A stretch of 64,000 bases of DNA, from positions 558,001-622,000 of the forward strand of contig AP026144.1 in NCBI GenBank assembly GCA_030295235.1, given 5' to 3'. This stretch comes from Fistulifera solaris. Lineage: Eukaryota; Bacillariophyta; Bacillariophyceae; Naviculales; Stauroneidaceae. The notes under the pieces were generated by a model. The model had not been told where the DNA came from. It saw only the letters and a program-made list of their open reading frames with translations, and did no database searches. The position numbers and the translations under genes are program-made. Positions 42,224 through 53,861 of the stretch are shown one piece after another (the stretch's first letter is position 1; the number at the start of each line of letters is the position of its first letter).

Positions 42224-45200
42224 ATGGGTGTCCCCGCCTTTTATCGTTGGCTATCGGAGAAATATCCCAAAATTGTGCAAGATATATTAGAAGAGCGCGT
42301 TCCCAATCAACCCAACAGCAGTGTTCTCTTTTGCCACTCAATATACAAGGCCCCAACCCGAATGGCATCGAATGTGACAACTTGTACATTGATATGAACG
42401 GTATTATTCATCCGTGTTCGCATCCGGAAAACGGACCGCAACCCACCACGGAAGAAGAAATGTTCGAAAATGTCTGTCACTACGTCGATCGCCTCGTGAG
42501 AGCCATCCGACCGCGCAAATTGCTCTATTTAGCCATTGATGGGGTGGCACCAAGGGCCAAAATGAATCAACAGCGGGCGCGTCGGTTTCGGAGTGCCCAA
42601 GAAGCCCGTGAATTGCACGAACTCGAAGAGCATGTTCGTGAAGAACTGGTGAAATCGGGACAATTCGTACCACCGCACAAGAAAACGTGGGATTCGAACG
42701 TCATTACACCCGGAACGACGTTTATGTTACATTTGGCCGAGTTTTTGCGCTTCTATATTCGGAAACGATTAAGTACCGACAAGAACTGGAAGGATCTGCG
42801 TGTCATCTTTTCCGATGCCAGTTTACCCGGAGAAGGAGAACACAAAATTATGTCCCATATTCGTCTGCAACGAGCTCAAGCGGGTTACAATCCGAATACG
42901 GTGCACATGTTGCACGGATTAGGTAGGTTTAGATTGTTTTCGCGAGCGAGTAATTCTCTTAACACATTTCTAACGCACACTTGTTGATTAGATGCCGATT
43001 TGATCATGCTTGCTCTAGCCACACATGAAGCGCACTTCTACATCACCCGTGAACTGGTTTTATTTGGTCGAAAGAGTCAAGAACAGCACGAACAACGACA
43101 GATGGAATCGGGCTTTCTGGATGCGCAAAAGGCTCTGGACGAAAAAGTTGGACCCGAAGCCATGGCGATGGAAATTAATCAACAAAAACCACTGCAACGG
43201 ATCAGTATTCCTATTCTTCGCGAGTATCTGGCGGCCGAGTTTGCTGTAGTGTTGCGTCCACAAGCTTTGCCATTTGCCGCTTCTTTGGAAAGGATCATAG
43301 ATGATTTTGTCTTTCTGTGTTTCTTTGTTGGGAATGACTTTTTGCCGCATCTGCCGTCCTTGGACATTCGAGATGGTGCTTTGGATTATCTTTTGAACGT
43401 TTACAAACGTTTGTTGCCCAGTATGGGGGGTTACATTACCAATTCTGGAGGCAATGTCAATTTGAGTAACGTTGATATCATTCTCGCGGAAGTGGGTGCT
43501 ATCGAAGATTTTGTATTTGGCATGAAACACGAAAATGAAAAACGAGAAGAAGAGAGGCGACGTGAACAATCAATGAGAAAGAAGAACAATCTTAGGAATG
43601 ATGCGCCCCCGGAAGTTGCACCAGTCGAACACCATCGAGTCGAAAGGTAGAGCCGCTCGCATTATGGAACGGCAAAACAAAGATAAAGATATTGCTTTAT
43701 CACGAGGACACCAAGCAAAAGAAGATGCTCGCCATGTGCAGAAAGCGAAGCGCATGATGGAGCAAGACAATGCTAAAGCAGCTGAAGATTTGAAAGCTTC
43801 ACTACTTGGACTTGTGACGGAAAAAAGTGACAAGATAGAAATTGGATTTGTGGAAGCGTCACCAAAGCATGAACAAGATGATGATATTGTGAAAAATGAA
43901 GAAGTACAAGATCAGTCACTGATGAACGAGGAGGCAATAGCGTCACCCGGTACAAAGCGCTCACTTGAAGAGGTCGAAATAGGCTCGGAAGACGAACCGC
44001 CGGCAGCAAAGATGGAAAGAGAACCCGGGGTTGTTGGTGACATGGAGGATGAATTTGACGCCGATGACGCTGATGAGGAAGAGGACCTTGATATAGAGAA
44101 ACCAAAAATAGAAGACCTGATTGAAGATACGGATCCCGAAATTACTTCTCGATTTAAAGCAAAAGTAAAGGAGGAGCAACAGAAAAAGTTGGATGAACAC
44201 GCAAAAATGTTGTTGACAATGTTCGTTTGCACGAAGCAGGTTGGAAAGATAGGTACTATTCCGATAAATGTAAAGCCGATGACATTGAAAGTAACGGCGG
44301 TCGTGAGCACCTCTTTCGATCATATGTTATGGGACTTTGTTGGGTTATGAAATACTATTATGATGGATGCCCCAGTTGGAAATGGTACTATCCGTATCAC
44401 TACGGTCCATTTGCCTCCGATTTGAAAAATATTGAACGCTTTGAGAAAGACTGTCGGGCTTTTGAGCTTAGCACTCCATTCAATCCGGTCGAACAATTGA
44501 TGGCGGTACTGCCTTCCGATTCAAAGCACGCTATACCCAAGGCGGCCAGATGGCTTATGGAGGATCCGGAGAGTCCTATAATTGATTTTTACCCTAAAGA
44601 AATTCTTGTTGATCCAAATGGGAAGGCTATGCCTTGGCTTTGGGTCGTTCTTCTTCCCTTTATCGATGAAGATAGACTGCTTGCCGCTTTGTCGCCGACA
44701 ATGCAACATTGGACTAAACAAGAGCTATTTGCGAATGCCAGAGGACTTGACGATGGTTACCTTTTGTGCATAGATCACACCCACTTTCCCAAAAGCTTGC
44801 TACAATACTGAAAGACGGCAACACTGCTAAGGCTGGCAAGACGCGACTCACTGATACAGCAATGTATGGATGTGCAGGCTTTTGTGGTTCAGTTCGTCCT
44901 CCGTTGAGCAATGAGTTGTATCCTGTCGAGGAAGACGTGACCATTGGACCCCCTTCGTCCGCTTCCAAAATTGTCAGAAGTAGTGACGACAACATATTTT
45001 CGGAGCCCTTAGAGCCAAATGATGCCGTGTGCGTGTCGTTTTCGGAACCGCCAAAATTATCTCATAAGAGCATAATACTTCCTGGTTCAAAGTTACTGAA
45101 TCCTGTGTTGACTGACGAAGACAAGCGAATACGACGTCCGCGACTGAATCGCTTCGGAGGAACTATTGCCAATATGGGAGTTGGTAACGGACAGAGCTAC

Positions 45201-45827
45201 CAGTCTGGCTATGGCAGCATGAACGTGGGTTCCTACGAGCGGCAACTGGCCGAGCAGACCGGTCGCGGCCACCAGATGCATCAAGCCGGGACACGAGCCT
45301 GGGGAGCTATGGAACCTGCACCCAAGAGATCACGTGGCGTCCCGCCACCTCCACCACCCCCACAGCCCCAATACCAGATCCCGAATCCGTTTATGCGCAA
45401 TCCAAGTGTACCCAGTTGGCAACAGAGTGCTCAGAACTCTTATCATCAATATGGGCACCAAAATCAAAATCGACCGTACGGTGGATATTACGGATATCAC
45501 CAACAGCAAATCCCACAACACGGAGCGCAACGCGGCATTCAGCAGCGTGGAACACAGCCACAATATGATCAGCCACCGGGTTATCCGGGTAGTCGAAACC
45601 ACTATCCTCAGCAACAAAGACCGCCGAATTATGTGCAGCAACAACATCAACCACCAGGACGACCTGGCTTCGATTTCCGTTCCTTTAACAACGGGCAACG
45701 CGAACCACCGAGACCTGGGTTTCAACCGAGACCGGCAGGGTCGGACGTGATGAGCAGCCTCCGTGCTCAGTTGGCAAATACGTTACGGCAGAACAACAAC
45801 AATCGTCAAGGAGACCCACGGCGCTAG
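42224..45827 (+). CDS. XRN2: 5'-3' exoribonuclease of the XRN2/Rat1 type; four frame breaks
   Basis: Two exons, 42224-42922 and 42992-45827, are separated by a 69-bp intron. The start MGVPAFYRWLSEKYPKIV and the catalytic segments IDMNGIIHPC, AIDGVAPRAKMNQQRARRF, IFSDASLPGEGEHKIM, DADLIMLALATHEAHFYI and VGNDFLPHLPSL are XRN1/XRN2 hallmarks. Later come VRLHEAGWKDRYYSDK and YYYDGCPSWKWYYPYHY. The C-terminus is Gln/Gly/Pro/Arg-rich and disordered, typical of nuclear XRN2. It degrades 5'-monophosphate RNA and helps end Pol II transcription. Breaks: T run 42329-42332 short; one extra base within about 43605-43650 (C run); A run at 44203-44207 short; T run at 44761-44764 short. With these, length is 1178 residues. 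Confidence 0.93.
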
Positions 45828-46168
45828 ACGTAGAACAGAGGGACTTGTTGTTTTAGACCTATGGCTAAGTTGTAGACAAAGTAGGTTTACCTGGTATGTT
45901 TTTTTGTTTCTCACCTTAGACTTCATGGGGAAACCGGTATTAAACCGGTACTTAAATGTACATTCTGGAACTGACTAAAACACTGTCATTTGCGTTTTCA
46001 TCCAAAGATACGAAAGATACAGCGCGTGTTTTTTGCATTTTTTCTCGACGACGCAAAGAGGCGATATAGCAACCTTTTCATTAATCCCAAAAGAACGCAC
46101 ACCCATACTTGCAATTCTGCCGCTATTTATCGCCTTGTCTCCAAGAAAACACAAGAAGTCATTCTGTG
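45828..46168. other. Intergenic region, nothing recognised
   Basis: 341 bases follow the XRN2 stop. A short near-palindrome ACCGGTATTAAACCGGTACT lies at 45931-45950. No gene is seen. Confidence 0.3.
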
Positions 46169-47703
46169 ATGGCGAAGCCTCTACTAGAACTTATCCCTGA
46201 TGCTTTATTGACACCAGAACAAAAGAAATCTCGACCCTATCGATGCGAAACTTATTTACCCGTTTATCAGCTGGCGCGGGAACCAACGAGCCTCGAAGAA
46301 TTCGACTGGGCGAATCTAAGCGACATGGTGATCTGGTGTGAAAATGGAACATTAATTTTGATATGTAAACACGGCGATCATCAACATTTCGGGTGGAAGA
46401 TATCCTTCACAGTTCACGTCGGAAAGGTTCAGGTGGGCGGCGCAATTTATTGTGTAAACGACGACGACATCGTCAGTCAAGCTGAAAATGAAGCCAATAT
46501 ATTCAAGACGGCAACCTTCTTCGGACTGCTAAGACATTCCGGAGAAAGCAAGATCCGTCTCGAGATTGACGTCGAGGATCTTGTGCCCGACTATGACTGT
46601 GACTTTGCAGATTTCCTTCACCCAGAAGAAATTGCTTGCCTCATAGATGCACAACCGTAACGACAGCTCAGATTGGCAGGAGGAAATTGAGTGCCGAGCA
46701 GTCCGTCGTCTTGGCGAATCGACCTTATCCGATGGACTTACTTTTGACCAAATCTACTCAAGGAAATGATTACTTTAAGTTCGAGGACGGAGGGACTGTC
46801 TTTGTAAAGGCGCTGGAGACCCGTGTGTCGTCCTAAAGCTTGAACTATCAATGCCCGACCCGGAAGTTGCCCTGCTTGCATTCTCTGCCAAAGCAAGCGC
46901 TTTATTAGTGTATGACATTGATCTCAATTATTTATTTTGAAGAAAGTGATTTTGGGGTCTTGCAAGTTGCGACTTCAGACCTTCGACATCCAAATTTCCT
47001 TTGATTTTTCCGTTTTAGATGATGACTACAATGAAAGCTGGGACAAGCGTCTAGTTGCCTTTCTTCATAAGATTGCGGTGTCGGGTCAATTTATACGATT
47101 GAAGATATCTCTTTTCTATATTGACGATGTAGCACCAGAAAAAGCAACAGCCATTGCGAAGGCACTCGTTGCCGTGATTCAAGGAAATCCGACATTGACA
47201 ATTTTGGATCTGAGCGGTTTCAGTTTTGATGAATATGATTGGAGCCCTCAGATGCGAATTCTTTTGGAAGCCATGGAAGAGCATCAGGGATTACAGGAAT
47301 TCGTTGTAAATGACTATCCGGCTAATGATTCAGAGTATTCGTGGTTGAAACGGTTGCTCTTACGCAATCACAATATCAAGGTGCTGAATCGCCGGGGAGA
47401 AACGTGCACGGATGGTATGTTCTGAATCGTATGTATAATAGATCAGCACAATTGATCAAGGAGCCTGCATGGATTCGTCATAACCTGGTCGTGGCAGCAT
47501 TGATCGAGAATGCATCGAAAGACTTTCAGTTCACTGCCTTGTTGTTGTTCCAGCAAGCGGATGTACTTTTTGCATTTTTGCAAGGCTTGTCTTTAGAAGA
47601 AAGTGTCTCTTCGGTGGGTGTGCCAGAGGAAACTGTATCATCGAAAGCGTCTACGCCTCTTGATTCCATGGAAAGGGCGCCAAAAAAGTCGCGTTCGACC
47701 TAA
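46169..47703 (+). pseudogene. Decayed member of a diatom leucine-rich-repeat-like (RNI-like) family
   Basis: Fragments in three frames line up in order as one protein: MAKPLLELIPDALLTPEQKK, TYLPVYQLAREPTSLEEFDW, GAIYCVNDDDIVSQAENEAN, FATFFGLL-like KTATFFGLLRHSGES, IACLIDAQP, then VVLANRPYPMDLLL, FEDGGTVFVKALE, DKRLVAFLHKIAVSG, IQGNPTLTILDLSGF, YSWLKRLLLRNHNIKVLNR and TALLLFQQADVLFAFL. This matches, from memory, a multicopy family of unknown function in pennate diatoms with LRR-like strands near the end. Unlike the neighbours, it has a true in-frame stop (TAA 46658-46660 where a sense codon is expected) as well as several one-base shifts (46684, about 46833, 47415), so decay looks real. A shortened product from the first part (163 residues) is possible. 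Confidence 0.6.
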
Positions 47704-48099
47704 GATATCATAACTTTATATGTTGCATGTTCCCAACCCGTATTTCTTAGTTTATGAGCAATATCAGCTAAATTCAATCTTCCTTTCGTATCGACTCCCT
47801 TCGAGGATTTTACTTTATTACCTGTAACAGGTGTCACTCGGCGGCGTACATTAACAATGAAACGACCCAATTTAGTCATGAGTCCTTATCCTCTAAACGA
47901 GTTTTGCGCTGCGACGCGATTTCACACGAAAACGTCGGACTGTCAATTTTTGACACCCCTCCAAAGGTGACGCTGCACTTTTGGAAAAGGCTTCTATTTA
48001 TTATTTGTTGATGGCAAAACGCCACATTATCTTTCACTTTTTGACAAGCTCGCTCCGTTGCAATTAAGCTTCTCTTGGTGTCTTCTATCGCGCTAACAC
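47704..48099. other. Intergenic region before the carnitine acetyltransferase gene
   Basis: 396 bases hold no supported feature. An antisense ORF (47876-48301) covers part of it and the start of the next gene; it shows no conserved pattern. Confidence 0.3.
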
Positions 48100-50170
48100 A
48101 TGTGGAAGATGACTCAATTGTTGCTGCGTCCGTCTTCTCCTCGCGTGCGCTTTTCGACTCCTCCTCTGTCGATCCGACCGTTTTCCTCCATTCGACCATG
48201 GAAACAGGCTTCAGTTGAATCGCGTGGGCATTATCCCGATGAAGCTTGGATTGAAGAACATGTCGGAGGTCCGCTGTATCAGCACCAGAAAAGTCTTCCA
48301 CGTCTTCCCGTCCTGTCCATCGAAGATACGTTGTGTCGTTTTTCTACCGACGGCTTTGCCTTTGGCCAAATCCTCACAAGAAGTTCAGGCCTTGCAAAGT
48401 GCCGTTGCCAAGTTCCCTCAACAGGCGGCGCATTTACAAGAACGTTTGATGCAGCGCCAGAAAGAGAATCCGAATAGTTCGTGGCTCCAACATTGGTGGA
48501 ATACGGCCGGCTATCTGCAAGTGCGTGATTCGGTCGTTATTAATGTTTCGTACTTTTTTCATTTTCAAAATGACCCCACGGCCGTCCGTCAAATCCAACG
48601 TGGTGCGGCACTGTTGGTGGCGGCGGCTGATTTTCGTCAAAAAGTGGTGACGGGTCAGTTGCCTGCCGAAATGGTCGGGAAACAAAAGACCCCACTTTGT
48701 TCAGTCGCGTATAAATACATGTTCCATGCGTGTCGTATTCCAATGCGTGACCATGATTCGTACATGATCTATGATCCCGCCCGGAATCGTCATGCGGCAG
48801 TGGCTTGTCGTGGACACTTTTTCAAAATGGATTTTGTCGATCAAGATGGGAATGCGTACCCGTTGCGTGTCCTGGAAGAAGGCTTACAGCAGTGTCGGGA
48901 CCTCGCGGACGAGCTCCCACCCGCTTTACCCTTGGGGTGGTTGACCAGTCAGAATCGCGATGATTGGGCCGTTGCACGGCAAACGCTCTTGGAGTCTTGT
49001 CCGCGCATGGAACAGGCCTTGGAAGTGCTGCAAAGCGCCGCGCTCCTAATTTGTCTCGACGAAGTCGACCGTGCCAGTTCGGAAGCCATGGCACAATTAC
49101 TTTTACACGCGGGTCGTGATGCTTCCGCGGGTGCCAATCGATGGTTTGATAAGTCCATTCAGCTCGTTTTGACCAAAGAAGGACAGGCCGGATTGGTGGG
49201 TGAACATTCCATGATGGATGGCATGCCGGTAATGAATTTTGCCAACCGTTTGACCGAAGTCACCTACGCACAAGCGGGTGCCTTGGCTACGGCAAAGGCC
49301 ACATCTTGTAATGTGGAGCCGATTTTCTCTAAGCTCAATGTTTCGTCCGAGCACAAATCTCAGATTGATCGTCACATCAACAAAGGTAAGATTTTATGTC
49401 TTGGATCACTTTCAAATACCGTCCCCACTTCTCGCTAAACATTACCTGGTTTCTTCAGCAATGCTCGAACTAGAAACAGCTGCTAGTCGTCATGAACTTG
49501 ACGTCGTAAGGTTCCATGGGTATGGAAGTGATTTCATCAAAAAAGCTGGTTTCTCGCCGGACGCGTTCGTGCAAGTAGCCATGCAATTGGCTACTTATCG
49601 TTTGTGGGGAGAACAAGTTGGCACTTACGAAGCCACACAAGTGCGACCCTTTTACATGGCCGTACCGAGACAACCAGAGCTGTCTCGACGGAAAGCGCCG
49701 CTTTTTGCAAAGAAATGGGCTTACATCCCAAATTCGACGAACATCACGAGAGTGTCCGCAAAGAGAAACTTCGTCTTTTGCAGGAAGCTGTTACAGCTCA
49801 TGTCAAATTCATGGGAGCAGCGGCGAAGGCGGAAGGAGTCGATCGACACTTTTTCGGATTATCCATGTTGGTTGGTGACAGCGAAAAAGCTCCCGATCTT
49901 TATTCCGACCCCGTCTTTGCTCGTTCGAAACGTTGGCGTGTCAGCACCAGTCACTTGACACACCCTCGCTTTGAAAATTGGGGCTACGGTGAAGTATTCC
50001 CCGATGGAGTTGGTTTATCGTATTCGATTCACAAAAGACACTGTGGGTTTAGCATAACAGCATTGAAGGAACACGATTGGACAGAGAAGCTCGGCGATAA
50101 GTTGGAAGAAGCGTTACTTGAAATGAGAGCACTGGTTGAACTCGATCGACAGCCTACCAGCAAACTTTGA
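48100..50170 (+). CDS. Carnitine O-acetyltransferase, with mitochondrial presequence and peroxisomal SKL end; two frame breaks
   Basis: Two exons, 48100-49385 and 49459-50170 (73-bp intron). The N-terminus is Ser/Arg-rich with no acidic residues (MTQLLLRPSSPRVRFSTPPL), a likely mitochondrial presequence; starts at 48100 or 48109 are possible. Then YQHQKSLPRLPVLSIEDTL, NPNSSWLQHWWNTAGYL, the catalytic His in EHSMMDGMPV, QLATYRLWGEQVGTYEATQ, LHGRTETTRAVS and ITALKEHDW match the choline/carnitine acyltransferase family. The last three residues are SKL, a PTS1. The enzyme exchanges acetyl between CoA and carnitine. Breaks: T run at 48338-48342 one long, and T run at 49649-49652 one short; the corrected model has 665 residues. 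Confidence 0.9.
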
Positions 50171-50261
50171 ACACTTAACTAAACTTTAACACAAGATCTT
50201 GTTAAAGGTGTTAATTAGAGCTCAAAAAGCTGTCTCCGAGCGAGTTGGAAAGGATTTGGTA

Positions 50262-53114
50262 TCACTGTGTGTCCGTTTCTGCCACGACCGTCACCTTGCC
50301 CTCACCAGGTTTAGTCCCCACCTTCGGTTTGCCCCTACTCTTCCAACGCCCTCGACTTGTGTTCTGCTTCGACTCTTGACCAAGCGGTCTAGCCTTGTGC
50401 GACTCATTTCGCCTTGGAGTGGTGTCATTGTTTATATTGCTATCCGTACCACCTGCATGGCCTGCCTGGTTCTTGTCGTTTTTCTTTTCTTCGTTTCTGT
50501 CACTAGACCCATTCACGGCACCAGTTCCGTCTGCGTTGGCTACGCGTTTCGCCTTATTAAGTCGTTTTCTGGGCTTCTTGGCTTTCTTCTTCTTTTCGCT
50601 TTCATTTAATTGAGTTTCACCAGCTTTTGTTATACTCTGATTCTGATCGCTCTTTTCAACTTCTTTGCTATGATCAAATTCAATCACGGCAGCGGTTCCG
50701 TCTGCACTGGTGATCCGCTTCGACTTACCAGCCCGTTTTCTGGGCTTTCTTGATTTCTTCTTCTTTTCGCCTTCACCTATCTTCGTCTCACCCAATGTAT
50801 TGTTTAGTTTCGTTATGTCCTGTTTCTCGACACTTTTAAGGCCTTCGACAAGTGCCTCTTCAGATGTATCCACTTGCTTCCCGCCATTGACAACATTTAA
50901 TGGCTTGCTCTTCATATCCGATTTCTGTTGCAAAATCTTCACATTTTTTACTTCTGCTTGATTGTTGGTTTTCTTTGCTCCCGACTCCGCTTGTTCTGTG
51001 GACGCTTTCTTGTTTCGCGCTCTTCGGTCTCTTCGTTTCTGTTTCCCGCTCGTCGATTGAAGCACCACATTGGACGGCCAAAGAGTCGCTTCGTTTCCTT
51101 CTTTGCCGTCCATCGCCTTTGTAAGGCATTCTCGGGCGTACTTTTCGGACTCCTTCAAAGACTGAATGATTCGTCTCATTCCTGCTTCCTGCGCATGATT
51201 ACCCAAATTGTGTGGCATGTGCGAATCATAAGTCTCAAAGGGATCCTCAATTGCAAAACCAAAAAAGCATTTTCGAAAAACTGTTTTTGGCAGAGTCATA
51301 CTCGGTGATCGTTTGATCGATATAAGGAACAATTTTGGGAATTGCGCATAGAATTGAAAGAACCCATACAACAGCTCTGAAACCGAAATGTTCGCCACAC
51401 CTTCAGCCGGAGTCCAGGTGGAACTTACTTGTTGCCATTCGGCGTAAACGGTGTCGAGGTTGTTCACAGAATGTTTTCGATTGGCATCATCTCGAACAAC
51501 CCCAGCTTTTGCCATCAGTTCCTTGTCCTGCAAATTGGGAACCAATCCCACGTGCTGCAAGTAAAAGACAACGAGGCACATCCACGTGTACGAGCTGTAC
51601 GTGTTATCCTTGGCAGACGCAATATTCTTTTCCTTGGCCCATTTTTTCACTGCAAACATTAAGTTCTTCGCTCTAGGGTCAACGAGGGAGTATTCGCGTA
51701 GCAACGACGAGTTCGCTACAGCAATATCATTCATAAAACAAATATCAAAGTCGATGGATCCATCCTTGGAGTAAGGATTTTCGGCATGTAGGAAGGTTCC
51801 GCGAACCACCGGAACTCGGGCCCAAGCCACCGGCTCGATTCCTCTGAAATCCTTTCTGCGCCCTTCCAAACTCCGACTCACTTTGTAAACCGTTTTCTTC
51901 ACCTCTTTTTCATACGATGCCGGCGTAAGCTCTCCACTCTCGAACAGTTTGTTCAGTCGTTCCGATTCTCCTAGGTGAAGACTCAGATCCACATCCGAGT
52001 TTTTGCCAAGACTCAGATCCGATAAGCAACTGCCATAAATGGTCAACACCGCATCGGGATACACTCTCTTTACACTCTCGGAAAGTGTGCAATGCAGTTT
52101 CTGTATGGCGGCCAAATACTTTTGGTGCTTTTCCTCATTTTTGTCCTTGACGAGTCCGTACGTGACATCCAGTTTGTGGAACACATCCTTGCTTTTCTCG
52201 CGATGGCTTTGCAACCATGCGTGGAATTCTTGAGACCCCGCAGTGGGGGACTTAATGTTGCGACTCGGATCGTTCGACACAATCATACTCATGACGCTAC
52301 GTAATTTCTCTTTCCATACATTCGATTCCGGACGTAAATCGGATTCCGGAACATCCAACAGCTCGAATGCCATGGCCAGGTGACGCAGCAATATGCCACG
52401 CGTATGTGTTTTGCACACGTCAAAGGACTTGTCTCCAATCATCCAGCACGTTGGCTTGTTGCCTTTGGTAGAAATCTGCGTTCCCTGAATAATCAACGAT
52501 TCATCATTGCGTCGATCGTGATAACAAAGTCCCAAAATAATAGGAGTCACGACACTCAAGGAGTTCAATAATTTCACCAACACCAGCCACGCTGCATCGA
52601 TCGAATTGTCGTCGTCGTCGTCTTCTTCTTCTTCGTTACTACTCAATCGCTTCTGCAAACGCTCTTGTTGATGTTCCAGCGCCTTGATGCGTCTTTGATT
52701 GAGCGAACGTCGGTCTTTCTTTTCCGCCGGCTCGGTCTTGGGTGTATCTCGATAAAACTCCCGAATATGTGTCAGAGAACGAAGAATCTGCGTGATCGTA
52801 TCTTTCTTCCGTTCGAGTGTTTGAAATATTCTGTTTTCTTCTTCTTCTTCTTTTACATCCTCTGCAGTAACCGTAATATCGGGTTCAGTGGTATTCAGGG
52901 CAGTCGATTGTCCAAGCACATCAGGCACACCCCAAAAGTGAAGAAAGGCCTCGGTGGACATTTGCAACGGCACATGCCGTTCTTCACCAGTAATCCATAA
53001 CAAAGGCGCTTCTTTGTCCAGTTCAAGGCGATCAATCATCATTCTTTCTTTTTTTCTTTCAAATATGGTGATGTTGGAATGAATTATACTTTTTCGGGAC
53101 AATCGTTTGACCAA
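50262..53114 (-). CDS. TUTase / non-canonical poly(A) polymerase (Cid1-like nucleotidyltransferase)
   Basis: This intact single-exon gene has 950 residues from ATG 53114; the ATG pair at 53042/53039 has a better context (AAAGAATGATG) and would give ~926. The catalytic domain lies at ~340-620: IYGSCLSDLSLGKNSDVDLS (GS...DxD) with the third acidic residue in DGSIDFDICF, then the PAP-associated part (LVDPRAKNLMFAVKKWAKEK, NTYSSYTWMCLVVFYLQHVG). These enzymes add U or A to RNA 3' ends. The N-terminal ~300 residues include an acidic run encoded by GAC/GAA repeats. The C-terminal ~250 residues are Lys-rich with a tandem repeat (KKKKSRKPRKR...ADGTAAV and KKKKAKKPRKR...ADGTGAV) and end basic, likely an RNA-binding tail. 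Confidence 0.88.
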   Translation of the reverse strand: MVKRLSRKSIIHSNITIFERKKERMMIDRLELDKEAPLLWITGEERHVPLQMSTEAFLHFWGVPDVLGQSTALNTTEPDITVTAEDVKEEEEENRIFQTLERKKDTITQILRSLTHIREFYRDTPKTEPAEKKDRRSLNQRRIKALEHQQERLQKRLSSNEEEEDDDDDNSIDAAWLVLVKLLNSLSVVTPIILGLCYHDRRNDESLIIQGTQISTKGNKPTCWMIGDKSFDVCKTHTRGILLRHLAMAFELLDVPESDLRPESNVWKEKLRSVMSMIVSNDPSRNIKSPTAGSQEFHAWLQSHREKSKDVFHKLDVTYGLVKDKNEEKHQKYLAAIQKLHCTLSESVKRVYPDAVLTIYGSCLSDLSLGKNSDVDLSLHLGESERLNKLFESGELTPASYEKEVKKTVYKVSRSLEGRRKDFRGIEPVAWARVPVVRGTFLHAENPYSKDGSIDFDICFMNDIAVANSSLLREYSLVDPRAKNLMFAVKKWAKEKNIASAKDNTYSSYTWMCLVVFYLQHVGLVPNLQDKELMAKAGVVRDDANRKHSVNNLDTVYAEWQQVSSTWTPAEGVANISVSELLYGFFQFYAQFPKLFLISIKRSPSMTLPKTVFRKCFFGFAIEDPFETYDSHMPHNLGNHAQEAGMRRIIQSLKESEKYARECLTKAMDGKEGNEATLWPSNVVLQSTSGKQKRRDRRARNKKASTEQAESGAKKTNNQAEVKNVKILQQKSDMKSKPLNVVNGGKQVDTSEEALVEGLKSVEKQDITKLNNTLGETKIGEGEKKKKSRKPRKRAGKSKRITSADGTAAVIEFDHSKEVEKSDQNQSITKAGETQLNESEKKKKAKKPRKRLNKAKRVANADGTGAVNGSSDRNEEKKNDKNQAGHAGGTDSNINNDTTPRRNESHKARPLGQESKQNTSRGRWKSRGKPKVGTKPGEGKVTVVAETDTQ

Positions 53115-53384
53115 TAACTGGTTGTTTTTACGGAGTGTTATTTATTGTCAACCATTGGCTTTTTCAGTCAAGGGTCATCGGTGGGAAAACACACCACCGT
53201 TACGGTTACGGTACTTGACCTACGTAAACGAGATCTTGTTTGCGACGGTGCGACGGTGCGACGAGCACACGAACTACAAGCAGTCGGGTCAATATTTCAC
53301 ATCTTCTTTCAAAAAAAAACTATTAGACCAAGACTCTACAGAGACTAAATAGTCTCTCTACTAATAATAAAAAGCTCAGAATCG

Positions 53385-53861
53385 TTAATAAAGACTATCT
53401 TCGCACCAGATGGTCTTCATCATATGACTGGAATCGCCAGAATTCAAACTACCCCAAAGCTGGTGAAAAAATCCCAACTTTTTGGGAGACTCCTGTATAG
53501 CTGTCATGCGCACTGGCTTTATCGAGAACTCAGCGGACAGACGATTAATACGTGAGTATCGCACATTATTATCGTCGTTGTTCGCCCGTAAGACACTGGA
53601 ATTCGTTGATACGCTGGTGTCCTCCCCGTCGGGGGCCTCTTGGTAAGAAGAGAGAGACGACGATGGCGCCCCGTAAAAGGTCATCAGTAAAACATAAATT
53701 GCCACCAAAGGAAGGAGTGTGCAAAGGAACAAATAGTAGGTAAAGCGAAGAGACGTATTGTCTCTGGCCATCTCCAACCAAGACTTCTTCGTCAGCTTTT
53801 TGCTGCGACGGGTGGGGGAAATTCGTTTGGGTCGAGATATGGTGGATCGTTGCGAGTGCAT
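53385..53861 (-). CDS. Small single-pass membrane protein, unknown
   Basis: From ATG 53861 the ORF gives 158 residues (the frame is open to 53954, with a less likely start). The N-terminus is very basic (HSQRSTISRPKRISPTRRSK), then one membrane helix (FTYYLFLCTLLPLVAIYVLL, about residues 43-62), then a Ser/Asn/Asp-rich luminal tail with possible N-glycosylation sites. The topology is type II-like. No family is recognised. Its small size and lack of motif keep confidence moderate. Confidence 0.45.
   Translation of the reverse strand: MHSQRSTISRPKRISPTRRSKKLTKKSWLEMARDNTSLRFTYYLFLCTLLPLVAIYVLLMTFYGAPSSSLSSYQEAPDGEDTSVSTNSSVLRANNDDNNVRYSRINRLSAEFSIKPVRMTAIQESPKKLGFFHQLWGSLNSGDSSHMMKTIWCEDSLY

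Noticed and set aside
42224-45827. Programmed frameshifting as the explanation for the four frame changes in XRN2
   Set aside because: The shifts go both ways, sit at ordinary homopolymers without a shared slippery site, and occur in many unrelated genes, which fits sequence error better.
47876-48301. Antisense ORF of 141 residues over the start of the carnitine acetyltransferase gene
   Set aside because: It has no conserved motif, overlaps a well-supported gene, and its length is within chance for this base composition.
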